This document shows, piece after piece, positions 1 to 4,866 of a stretch of 5,081 nt of DNA (its first letter is position 1; the number at the start of each line of letters is the position of its first letter). Under the pieces are notes generated by a model. The model was not told where the DNA came from. It saw only the letters and a list, made by a program, of their open reading frames with translations, and made no database searches. The stretch is from an uncultured Hungatella sp. (lineage in GTDB: Bacteria; Bacillota; Clostridia; Lachnospirales; Lachnospiraceae). The stretch spans positions 1 through 5,081 of the forward strand of contig CAUEKH010000231.1 of assembly GCA_959018155.1 (NCBI GenBank), in the 5' to 3' direction. A program made the translations under genes and the position numbers.

Positions 1-1
1 T

Positions 2-502
2 AACATTCAGAATATGGGACTGACCCAGCCTCCCCTGCTCTTTATCAATAATCCCGGGCAGAGATACGCCGACACCCAGTATTTTCTCCTTCTCAACGCC
101 GCTGTCTGAAATAAAAAATGCCAGTTCCTCAGCCACCGCCGCATAGTACTCCGGTAGATTCTCATAACATTTCCGGATCCGTTTCTGAGAAATAATCTCC
201 CCTTTTAAGTCGATAAGAACGAGACTGATGTGGTTGACCGTAATATCAATGCCAACCGCAAATTTCACCCGGCCGGCAATCGACAGCGCCTTCGCTTTTC
301 TTCCGCCAGTGGATTCATACTCCCCCACCTCTTCCACGATTCCAGCCTCCGTCAGTTCCTTCACATTTAAAAGAACCGTCGGCATACTGATCCCCAGTTC
401 AGAAGCCAGTTCCGGCTTGGAAATCATCTTTCTGCGCAGGATATGCCTGGCAATCCGCTCTTTATTCTGCCTCTTCTTCTCTCCTGCCCTGTCGTTTCCC
501 AT
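2..502 (-). CDS. ROK-family transcriptional regulator, N-terminal part (cut by left edge)
   Basis: Reading the minus strand from ATG 502 gives 167 open codons that run off the left edge; full ROK repressors are usually about 380-400 residues, so less than half is seen. Residues about 14-60 form a winged helix-turn-helix (KPELASELGISMPTVLLNVKEL), followed by a wing with TGGRKAKAL, which corresponds to the Gly-Arg-rich end of the wing in NagC/XylR-type proteins. Residues 81 onward begin the ROK ATPase-like fold (FAVGIDITVNHISLVLIDLKG, the phosphate-1 region) and GVGVSLPGIID at 143-153 is the typical ROK strand-turn motif. The HTH in front of the ROK domain argues for a regulator rather than a sugar kinase. 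An in-frame TGA at 518-520 excludes an upstream start; the next Met is residue 26. The ribosome binding site is weak (GTGGGG). ROK regulators normally sense a sugar or sugar phosphate, but the ligand and targets lie outside the window. Confidence 0.9.
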   Translation of the reverse strand, partial: MGNDRAGEKKRQNKERIARHILRRKMISKPELASELGISMPTVLLNVKELTEAGIVEEVGEYESTGGRKAKALSIAGRVKFAVGIDITVNHISLVLIDLKGEIISQKRIRKCYENLPEYYAAVAEELAFFISDSGVEKEKILGVGVSLPGIIDKEQGRLGQSHILNV

Positions 503-526
503 AAAACGGCCCCACTTTCATAAATG

Positions 527-549
527 CTTTTATAAAAGTATAGTACTAT
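527..549. promoter_or_regulatory. Two adjacent palindromes, candidate operator for the ROK regulator
   Basis: CTTTTATAAAAG (527-538) is a perfect 12-bp palindrome and ATAGTACTAT (540-549) a perfect 10-bp palindrome, separated by one base. They cover the predicted -10 and start site of the ROK gene. ROK regulators of the NagC/Mlc type often bind AT-rich palindromes and repress themselves, so autoregulation is a reasonable inference. Short AT-rich palindromes also occur by chance. Confidence 0.35.
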
Positions 550-568
550 CGTTTGTGAGAAAGAGCAA
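537..568 (-). promoter_or_regulatory. Possible promoter of the ROK regulator gene
   Basis: On the minus strand TTGCTC (563-568) is followed after 17 bp by TACTAT (540-545). An overlapping TATACT at 537-542 is a better -10 match, but then the spacer is 20 bp. Transcription would start near 530-533, giving a leader of about 30 nt. The match to consensus is only moderate. Confidence 0.3.
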
Positions 569-601
569 GTGTTTTTTCTTACAGTGGCTTTTACGGCCCG
601 G

Positions 602-1162
602 TTAAGCTTCGTGCACTCTCAAATATACCAGCGGATAGTCGTACCCGAAGGTTCTCTTTCCATTTACCTCAAATGTCTCCGAAACGATCAGCTGGTCCTC
701 ACGGATTATTTCAGACAGCGTAAATTTTGTGACAGGTGAAAACATGCTGACACTCTCGCCTCTGTATTCGCCATTTTCTTCACGGTAGATCAGAGGCGTA
801 AATTTTTCCGAAATCAACAGGCTGTCATAAGGGATCTCCTTCAGATTGTCGTAAGTAAAATCATCTTTGGAATACTCCTTTGGCATCTCATAGGACGTCA
901 GTTTAATCCCCTCCGGCACCTCTGTAAAGAGAAACAGATGCGGCATTGCATTCGTCCTGCCATTCGTGGTATAGTAACTCTCCTCCAGAACGAAGACTCC
1001 GTTAAAGTCAGCCGGCAGACCCGTAATTTTGTCATTACAAACGGTATTTACATGCTCTGCCCTCGGAAATCCTTCCAGATTTATCTTCTCATATTCCTCC
1101 AGCTGGCGTGAATTATCGAAATGACCTGTCATAAACTCCAGAAACTTATCCATTTTTCTCAT
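602..1162 (-). CDS. Conserved-looking orphan protein, 186 aa, possibly CpcT/CpeT-like fold
   Basis: I do not recognise this protein with certainty. The start is ATG 1162 (MRKMDKFLEFMTGHFDNSRQ), because AAAGGAG at 1171-1177 lies 8 nt upstream; a TTG at 1183 would add seven residues but would bury that ribosome binding site. There is no signal peptide, no transmembrane segment and no cysteine cluster, so it is probably cytosolic. It is acidic, with many alternating hydrophobic stretches (GVFVLEESYYT, HLFLFTEV, PLVYLRV) that suggest a beta-rich fold. The opening FMTGHFDN followed by a Gln, the central LEESYY and the GYDYPLVYLRV end faintly recall CpcT/CpeT (DUF1001) lipocalin-like bilin lyases, which begin with a similar hydrophobic-x-x-GxFxNxxQ segment. 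A bilin lyase role is not implied in this organism. It has its own promoter, so it is probably a single-gene unit. Real-gene confidence is high and function confidence very low. Confidence 0.8.
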   Translation of the reverse strand: MRKMDKFLEFMTGHFDNSRQLEEYEKINLEGFPRAEHVNTVCNDKITGLPADFNGVFVLEESYYTTNGRTNAMPHLFLFTEVPEGIKLTSYEMPKEYSKDDFTYDNLKEIPYDSLLISEKFTPLIYREENGEYRGESVSMFSPVTKFTLSEIIREDQLIVSETFEVNGKRTFGYDYPLVYLRVHEA

Positions 1163-1184
1163 ACGTGTATCTCCTTTCAGCAAA

Positions 1185-1205
1185 TTGCGTTTTCAAGTTA
1201 CGCAA
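1185..1205. promoter_or_regulatory. Inverted repeat at the start of the orphan gene leader
   Basis: TTGCGT (1185-1190) pairs with ACGCAA (1200-1205) across a 9-base loop. It straddles the predicted transcription start (about 1199) and could be a small operator. Only part of it would be in the RNA, so an RNA hairpin is less likely. No known regulator motif is recognised. Confidence 0.25.
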
Positions 1206-1234
1206 AGCATATCACCGCAGTAAGCTGGTGTAAA
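1206..1234 (-). promoter_or_regulatory. Promoter of the 186-aa orphan gene
   Basis: On the minus strand TTTACA (1229-1234, five of six to TTGACA) is followed by a 17-bp spacer and TATGCT (1206-1211). TG one base before the -10 makes it an extended -10 (TGATATGCT). The predicted start is near 1199, leaving a leader of about 37 nt that contains the AAAGGAG site. The gene is therefore probably transcribed independently of the upstream alkyltransferase gene. Confidence 0.6.
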
Positions 1235-1262
1235 GGATTTCACGGGAAATGTCACACAATCT

Positions 1263-1850
1263 TCACAAAGCGGTCCCTTTTTCTGGCACGGTAAACCGGC
1301 TCACCTCCACGCCTTCATGGGTCAGCAGCCATATCTTTTTCCCGATACCGCCGGCATATCCGGTCAGACTGCCGCTCGCGCCTACGACGCGGTGGCACGG
1401 AATGATAATAGAAACAGGATTGTGACCGACCGCTCCGCCCACAGCCTGGGCCGACATGGTTTCCCGGCTCATTTTTTCTGCCATTTTTTTCGCGATATCG
1501 CCATATGTAACGACCTCTCCGTACGGAATCTCGCAGAGAATCTGCCATACTCCCTGCCGGAACTTGCCGCCGGCCGGGGCCAGCGGCAATTCAGAGACAG
1601 ACGGCCTGCTTCCGGCAAAGTAGCGTTCCAGCCAGTCCTTCGCATTTTCCAGTACGGCAAGGTGTTTTCCAGACATCATTTCGTCCGCCATTTTATCCGC
1701 CATTTCGTCCGTCATTTTATCCGTCATTTCATCCGTTATAGTATCACAGAAATATTTCTGGCCCTCTATCCACAGGCCAACCAGCGATTTCCCGTCGGAG
1801 GCAAGTTTAAGCATACCGACCGGGGATGAATAATTTGTTGTGTAATACAT
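1263..1850 (-). CDS. ogt: Methylated-DNA--[protein]-cysteine S-methyltransferase (Ogt/MGMT type)
   Basis: This suicide repair protein moves the alkyl group from O6-alkylguanine (and O4-alkylthymine) in DNA to its own cysteine. The active-site motif IIIPCHRVVG is intact, with Cys152 as acceptor. Upstream are the HTH segment (VVTYGDIAKKM, about 113-123) and recognition helix (AQAVGGAVGHNP, 134-145); downstream are the SLTGYAGG substrate loop and KKIWLLTHEGV. The N-terminal 35 residues (YYTTNYSSPVGMLKLASDGKSLVGLWIEGQ) match the usual beta-sheet domain. The start is ATG 1850 (195 aa) because GGAGG (1857-1861) lies about 6 nt upstream; ATG 1862 overlaps that site and has none of its own. It is longer than the usual 150-180 residues owing to a repeat insert at residues 39-58. 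The helix residue that is usually the Arg finger is Gln135, as I recall for many clostridial homologues. No Ada-like N-terminal domain is present. It is divergent from the tetR operon. Confidence 0.95.
   Translation of the reverse strand: MYYTTNYSSPVGMLKLASDGKSLVGLWIEGQKYFCDTITDEMTDKMTDEMADKMADEMMSGKHLAVLENAKDWLERYFAGSRPSVSELPLAPAGGKFRQGVWQILCEIPYGEVVTYGDIAKKMAEKMSRETMSAQAVGGAVGHNPVSIIIPCHRVVGASGSLTGYAGGIGKKIWLLTHEGVEVSRFTVPEKGTAL
1677..1736. repeat. ogt: Five 12-bp tandem repeats inside the alkyltransferase gene
   Basis: Five consecutive 12-bp units of the form CATTT(C/T)(G/A)TCCG(C/T) fill these 60 bp without gaps. On the coding strand each unit encodes (T/A)D(E/K)M, giving an alternating DEM/DKM tract at residues 39-58. 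Units 1 and 3, and units 2 and 4, are most alike, which suggests a 24-bp doublet was duplicated. The 12-bp period keeps the frame whatever the copy number. Confidence 0.95.
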
Positions 1851-1870
1851 ACGTTCCTCCATTTTTGCGC

Positions 1871-1900
1871 CTGACAGCAGTATCTACTGATAACTATAAC
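1871..1900 (+). promoter_or_regulatory. Possible upstream plus-strand promoter
   Basis: CTGACA (1871-1876) and TATAAC (1895-1900), each five of six to consensus, are spaced by 18 bp. The start would fall near 1907, just before GGGGGAG and the ATG of a small ORF at 1923. It would give a second, longer transcript for the tetR operon. It occupies the same DNA as the minus-strand -10 for the alkyltransferase gene, so the two would exclude each other. Confidence 0.35.
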
Positions 1901-1901
1901 A
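1893..1901 (-). promoter_or_regulatory. Possible extended -10 promoter of the alkyltransferase gene
   Basis: On the minus strand TGTTATAGT (1901 to 1893) is an extended -10 element (TG-n-TATAGT). No good -35 is seen 17-18 bp upstream, which is tolerated for extended -10 promoters. The start would be near 1886, a leader of about 36 nt. It overlaps the plus-strand -10 at 1895-1900. Confidence 0.4.
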
Positions 1902-1922
1902 AATTTGTGGGGGAGAAACCAG

Positions 1923-2030
1923 ATGGAAAAGAGAAAAAAGATGGAACCTTGCCATTTACACTGCATGAGATGTCACGGTTTACCATTCAAAACTTTTACA
2001 CTTGTAAAACTTTTTTTCGTCATGTTATAA
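1923..2030 (+). CDS. Possible Cys/His-rich small ORF, 35 aa, upstream of tetR
   Basis: An ATG at 1923 sits 7 nt behind GGGGGAG (1909-1915), a good ribosome binding site, and opens 35 codons ending at TAA 2028-2030. The peptide has a basic start (MEKRKK), a compact CHLHCMRCH cluster at residues 10-18 with three Cys and three His, and a hydrophobic end (VKLFFVML). Such a cluster could bind a metal, or the ORF could be a leader peptide. It contains the tetR operator and -35/-10 within its codons, so it would be made only from a promoter upstream, such as the one at 1871-1900. I know no family for it, and a chance ORF of this size is quite possible. Confidence 0.25.
   Translation: MEKRKKMEPCHLHCMRCHGLPFKTFTLVKLFFVML
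1994..2009. promoter_or_regulatory. 16-bp inverted repeat, candidate TetR operator
   Basis: TTTTACA (1994-2000) and TGTAAAA (2003-2009) form a perfect inverted repeat around a 2-bp centre (CT). It covers the -35 box of the tetR promoter, where a bound dimer would block RNA polymerase. Position and symmetry fit autoregulation by the TetR protein encoded next. The TACA-nn-TGTA core also resembles BlaI/CopY sites, but no such regulator is in the window. Confidence 0.6.
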
Positions 2031-2031
2031 T
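2002..2031 (+). promoter_or_regulatory. Promoter of the tetR-transporter operon
   Basis: TTGTAA (2002-2007) and a perfect TATAAT (2026-2031) are separated by 18 bp. The predicted start is near 2037-2039, which puts the AGGAGG ribosome binding site (2037-2042) at the very 5' end of the RNA. The leader would therefore be only about a dozen bases. The candidate operator overlaps the -35 box. Confidence 0.7.
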
Positions 2032-2049
2032 ATTCCAGGAGGATAAAAG

Positions 2050-2607
2050 ATGATTAATAAAAATACAACCAATCCCACAGCGCTCCGCTCCAGAAAGGCC
2101 CTTGCGAAAGCTTTGATCCATTTACTTTTAGAGCGTCCGCTTAAGGATATTACAATTGAAGATATTACCAGCAGCGCCGGTCTGTCGAGACAGACCTTTT
2201 ATACGAATTTCAGCCAGAAGGAGGACATTCTGGAGTACTCCATGAATGAACTTTTTTCCATGTTTGTCAATGGGCTGCAGACCCTTCCTGATACGATGGA
2301 CGGTATGCTGACCGCTTATTTTGATTTCTGGAGTGAACACAAAAAGTCGCTCTCTGTACTGTTTGACAACCAGCTTTCCCATATCTTTGCGATCGACAAC
2401 GTATATCTCTTCCGAAATGAATTTTCACTTTATGCAAAAAAAGTATCCCGGTCTCAGGAAGACCTCCCCTATCTGGAAAGTTATCTGGCCGGACTGACTT
2501 TTCAGATACTCCGCACCTGGCAGCAGAATGCCTGGAAAGAAGATACTGAAACAATCACACGGATTGCCTGCCGGCTTTTGAAAGGAGATTTTTTTATTGA
2601 AGAATAA
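2050..2607 (+). CDS. TetR/AcrR-family transcriptional repressor
   Basis: This 185-residue protein has the usual TetR size and layout. Residues about 12-60 form the DNA-binding domain: helix 1 (SRKALAKALIHLLLERPLKDIT), then the helix-turn-helix TIEDITSSAGLSRQTFYTNFSQKEDIL, ending in the typical YxxFxxKEDIL hallmark. Residues 61-185 are a mostly helical ligand/dimer domain rich in aromatics (FDFW, YLFRNEFSLY, TWQQNAW), as expected for a lipophilic-ligand pocket. ATG 2050 lies 7 nt after AGGAGG (2037-2042). It is the first gene of an operon with an efflux transporter, whose TTG start lies inside its last codons (11-nt overlap), so translation is probably coupled. By family precedent it represses its own operon from the inverted repeat at 1994-2009 and releases DNA when it binds a drug-like ligand. 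The ligand cannot be read from the sequence. Confidence 0.95.
   Translation: MINKNTTNPTALRSRKALAKALIHLLLERPLKDITIEDITSSAGLSRQTFYTNFSQKEDILEYSMNELFSMFVNGLQTLPDTMDGMLTAYFDFWSEHKKSLSVLFDNQLSHIFAIDNVYLFRNEFSLYAKKVSRSQEDLPYLESYLAGLTFQILRTWQQNAWKEDTETITRIACRLLKGDFFIEE
2581..2599 (+). promoter_or_regulatory. Ribosome binding site and TTG start of the transporter-kinase gene
   Basis: AAAGGAG (2581-2587) lies 9 nt before TTG 2597-2599, inside the last codons of tetR, and no ATG is near. This decides the TTG start. The site is embedded in the upstream gene, which fits translational coupling and a fixed ratio between repressor and pump. Confidence 0.75.
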
Positions 2608-4633
2608 TTATGAAAATCGGAAACTGATCATTGGCATCATCATCATCGGGGCATTTATCAGTTCCTTAAATCAGACAGTCATGACTGCTTCACTTCCCAA
2701 AATCATGGCGGATTTCGGCATTACCGCCGGCACCGGCCAATGGCTGACTACCGGTTATCTGCTGGTTATGGGAATCATGATCCCGTGTACCGGTTATCTC
2801 ATGGAACATTTCTCATCTAAGCAATTATATCTGGTTTCTGTTTCCCTGTTTTTTGTCGGCTGTGCGGCAGCCGCATTTTCCCCAAATGTCTCTGTACTCC
2901 TTCTTGCCCGTGTGGTTCAGGCTCTTGGAGCCGGAATTCTTCTTCCTCTTCCCCAGGTTGTGGCATTTCGCCTGTATCGGCCCGAAGAACGCGGCGCCAT
3001 TATGGGGATTGTAGGACTTACTACCGGATTTGCGCCGGCTTTCGGTCCTACCTTTGCCGGCTGGATCGCGGATTCCTTTGGCTGGCGGACTATTTTTTAT
3101 GTCATGTGTGTACTGGCTGCCTTTGGAATTGTCCTGGCTGTCATCAAGCTTCCAAATGAGAAATTGCACTCAGATGGAAAACTGGATATCCTTTCCGTGA
3201 TTCTTTCAACGATTGGCTTCTGCGGCCTTTTAGTCGGTGTATCAAACCAGGGAAATTATGGACTCCTTTCCCCACTGACCGTCGGCCCTCTGCTGATTGG
3301 ACTGGTCTGTGTCGCGCTGTTCGCTATCCGGCAGCTGAAACTCCCCTCTCCACTTCTGGAATTAAGAATTTTTGAAAATAAGAACTTTACGCTGGGAACG
3401 ATCCTGCTTATTTTTGCCTACGGTTCCATGCTGTCAGTTTCCACGCTTCTTCCTATCTACGTCCAGAATTTAAGACAGTATTCGGCCACCACCTCAGGGC
3501 TTGTTTTGCTGCCCGGGGCGCTTTTCCTGGCATTTTTAAATCCTGTCTGCGGCAGGATACTGGACAAGAAAGGCCCTTATCTCCTCTCCCTGGCAGGACT
3601 TGCCCTCTTAGGCGGCGCTACGTTTGGCCTCTCTCTTATCGGCCTGGAAACACCGCTTGCGTTAATCATAATTATCTATGCGTTCCGTATGCTCGGCGTT
3701 GTAGCTCTTCTTCAGCCGCTTCAGACCTGGGCAGTCAATTCTGTAGAATCGAAATATGTCGCTCATGGAACTGCGCTTATGAATACGCTGCGTCAGGTCG
3801 GCGGATCCATCATCAGCGCTCTTCTGATCACCGTTATGTCAGCCTCAGCCAAAAGTCATGGGGATATGGAGGGAATTAAAACTTCTTTCCTGGTAACTTC
3901 TGTCATTGTATTTACTTCTCTCGTCGTTTGCGCTGTCCTGATGCGTCCGAAAAAATCCAGGCAGGCTGATGAGACTGAATCCCCGGAAACAGCACTTCCG
4001 ATACCGGAAGACAGTTCCGACCATATGATTATCACAATAGCAAGGGAATACGGCAGCGGGGGCCGGGACATCGGCCTGAAAGTTGCAGAGGCTCTTAAAA
4101 TTCCTTTTTATGACAGAGAACTGATTGCCATGCAGGCCAGAGAAAGCGGTTTATCCGATGATTACGTGGAATCAGTAGAAGAAGGTCTCTCTCTTCGCGA
4201 TACCGCCTGGAACTGGGCTGCGCAAAGCTACGGGACCTTCGAGACCCGGCTTTTTAATACCGGAAATTTAAATGAGGCAGACCGGCTCTACAAGGCTCAG
4301 AAGCGTATCATCCAACAGATTGCCAGAAATGGTTCCTGTGTCATTATTGGCCGGTGCGCCGACTATATCTTAAAAGATTACCCCGGCTGCCTCCGCGTCT
4401 TTATCTGCTCCGATTTAGAACACAGACGCCATCGCGCACAGCAGGAATACGGCATCGCTCCGGAAAAAGCGGACGCTTTCATCAAGCAGAAAGACGGAGA
4501 AAGAGCATTTCACCACAGGCGCTATACCGGGGAAGTCTGGGGCTCTCCTGCCAACTACCACCTCGTACTCAACAGTGCCCTTTTAGGGACAGAAAAGTGT
4601 GTACGGATGGTGTTGGAAGGGGTGAGGAAGTAA
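2597..4633 (+). CDS. Fusion: DHA2 (14-TMS) MFS drug transporter + cytidylate kinase-like domain
   Basis: This 678-residue protein joins two complete domains in one open frame. Residues 1-450 are an EmrB/QacA-type drug:H+ antiporter with about 14 hydrophobic helices (near 10-32, 48-68, 78-96, 98-120, 136-158, 164-185, 197-216, 226-245, 267-290, 298-318, 328-350, 353-376, 398-417, 428-449). Seen motifs are the TM1 segment LNQTVMTASLPKIMADFG, motif A-like GYLMEHFSSKQ, motif B-like LLLARVVQALGAG, and motif C GFAPAFGPTFAGW. A polar linker (451-476: PKKSRQ, then acidic and Pro-rich) leads to residues 477-678, a Cytidylate_kin2-type domain: MIITIAREYGSGGRDIG, PFYDRELI, GSCVIIGRCADYIL, LRVFICSDLEHRRHR, YTGEVWGSPANYHLVLNSALLG. 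The Walker A lysine position is Arg490. An even helix count places both ends in the cytoplasm. It probably exports hydrophobic or cationic compounds; the added domain's role is unknown. It is second in the tetR operon and ends before a terminator. Confidence 0.9.
   Translation: MKNNYENRKLIIGIIIIGAFISSLNQTVMTASLPKIMADFGITAGTGQWLTTGYLLVMGIMIPCTGYLMEHFSSKQLYLVSVSLFFVGCAAAAFSPNVSVLLLARVVQALGAGILLPLPQVVAFRLYRPEERGAIMGIVGLTTGFAPAFGPTFAGWIADSFGWRTIFYVMCVLAAFGIVLAVIKLPNEKLHSDGKLDILSVILSTIGFCGLLVGVSNQGNYGLLSPLTVGPLLIGLVCVALFAIRQLKLPSPLLELRIFENKNFTLGTILLIFAYGSMLSVSTLLPIYVQNLRQYSATTSGLVLLPGALFLAFLNPVCGRILDKKGPYLLSLAGLALLGGATFGLSLIGLETPLALIIIIYAFRMLGVVALLQPLQTWAVNSVESKYVAHGTALMNTLRQVGGSIISALLITVMSASAKSHGDMEGIKTSFLVTSVIVFTSLVVCAVLMRPKKSRQADETESPETALPIPEDSSDHMIITIAREYGSGGRDIGLKVAEALKIPFYDRELIAMQARESGLSDDYVESVEEGLSLRDTAWNWAAQSYGTFETRLFNTGNLNEADRLYKAQKRIIQQIARNGSCVIIGRCADYILKDYPGCLRVFICSDLEHRRHRAQQEYGIAPEKADAFIKQKDGERAFHHRRYTGEVWGSPANYHLVLNSALLGTEKCVRMVLEGVRK
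3995..4019 (+). repeat. Alternative short hairpins in the fusion linker
   Basis: CTTCCG (3995-4000) can pair with CGGAAG (4005-4010), and CGGAA (4005-4009) can instead pair with TTCCG (4015-4019). The three arms compete. They lie in the codons of the linker, just before the kinase-like domain. Confidence 0.4.
4025..4633 (+). other. Cytidylate kinase-like domain (Cytidylate_kin2) within the fusion
   Basis: Met477 (ATG 4025) is where stand-alone members of this family normally begin, so the domain is full length at about 202 residues. GSGGRDIG replaces the classical GxxGxGK[ST] phosphate loop, so the invariant lysine of true CMP kinases is absent; as I know the family, this GSGGR form is normal for it. 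The best Shine-Dalgarno candidate before ATG 4025 is GGAAG, 14 nt away, so separate translation is unlikely and the domain is most probably made as part of the fusion. Its substrate is not established. Confidence 0.85.
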
Positions 4634-4648
4634 GATAAGCTATAAGTT

Positions 4649-4705
4649 AAGACCCCTTCTGCTTTTTGGGGAAATTTTCAGCAGAGAGGGGTCTTGCCTG
4701 TTTTT
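4649..4705 (+). terminator. Rho-independent terminator of the tetR-transporter operon
   Basis: AAGACCCCTTCTGC (4649-4662) pairs with GCAGAGAGGGGTCTT (4681-4695), a 14-bp stem with one bulged base and an 18-base loop. TTTTT (4701-4705) follows after five bases. It begins 15 bases past the stop codon. There is no matching T tract on the other strand, so it acts for plus-strand transcription. Confidence 0.85.
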
Positions 4706-4734
4706 ACTGAGCCTGTATCTTTTTCGATATTAAG

Positions 4735-4767
4735 TCGCCGCCACCCGTAAAACGGGTGGCTCGGCGA
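4735..4767. repeat. Strong terminal hairpin, candidate right end of the IS
   Basis: GCCACCCGT (4740-4748) and ACGGGTGGC (4752-4760) form a perfect 9-bp stem with a 3-base loop. TCGCCG (4735-4740) and CGGCGA (4762-4767) extend it to about 14 bp with a small bulge. It is the outermost and most stable hairpin of the element, the position where TnpA of this family binds the right end. Confidence 0.7.
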
Positions 4768-4769
4768 AC

Positions 4770-4866
4770 GGGTATAACCCTTTGATGCTAGGCCAGCGTC
4801 TCAAGGCGCTGGCTTTCGCTTGCTCAAGCCACTATGCTTTTCACTCGTTGCAGCCCTTAAAAGGGC
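4770..4866. repeat. Cluster of four further hairpins in the IS end
   Basis: GGGT/ACCC (4770-4773 with 4777-4780), GCCAGCG/CGCTGGC (4792-4798 with 4807-4813), GCTTG/CAAGC (4818-4822 with 4825-4829) and GCCCTT/AAGGGC (4853-4858 with 4861-4866) follow one another with little unpaired DNA between. No coding frame is supported here. The stretch could be a transcription terminator for the transposase gene, part of the transposase binding site, or a structured RNA. Confidence 0.6.

Noticed and set aside
570..601. Terminator after the orphan gene on the minus strand
   Set aside because: A run of six A/T lies after a GGC/GCC pairing, but the stem is only about three base pairs, too weak to call.
228..605. 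Plus-strand ORF of 125 codons
   Set aside because: It lies antisense to the ROK regulator gene and its upstream region, has no ribosome binding site and no recognisable protein features.
1163..1183. TTG start giving a seven-residue longer orphan protein
   Set aside because: The AAAGGAG ribosome binding site lies within these codons and is correctly spaced for ATG 1162.
1317..1829. Plus-strand ORF of 170 codons opposite the alkyltransferase gene
   Set aside because: Its HF(V/I)RHF(I/V)R-like repeats are the reverse reading of the 12-bp repeat; the minus-strand frame has the full alkyltransferase motifs.
1851..1862. Upstream ATG for the alkyltransferase gene
   Set aside because: It overlaps the GGAGG that serves ATG 1850 and has no ribosome binding site itself.
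2825..3169. Minus-strand ORF of 114 codons opposite the transporter
   Set aside because: It is antisense to well-supported transmembrane coding sequence and shows no independent support.
4354..4638. Plus-strand ORF of 94 codons inside the kinase-like domain
   Set aside because: An Arg/Pro-rich out-of-frame shadow of the fusion gene without a start signal.
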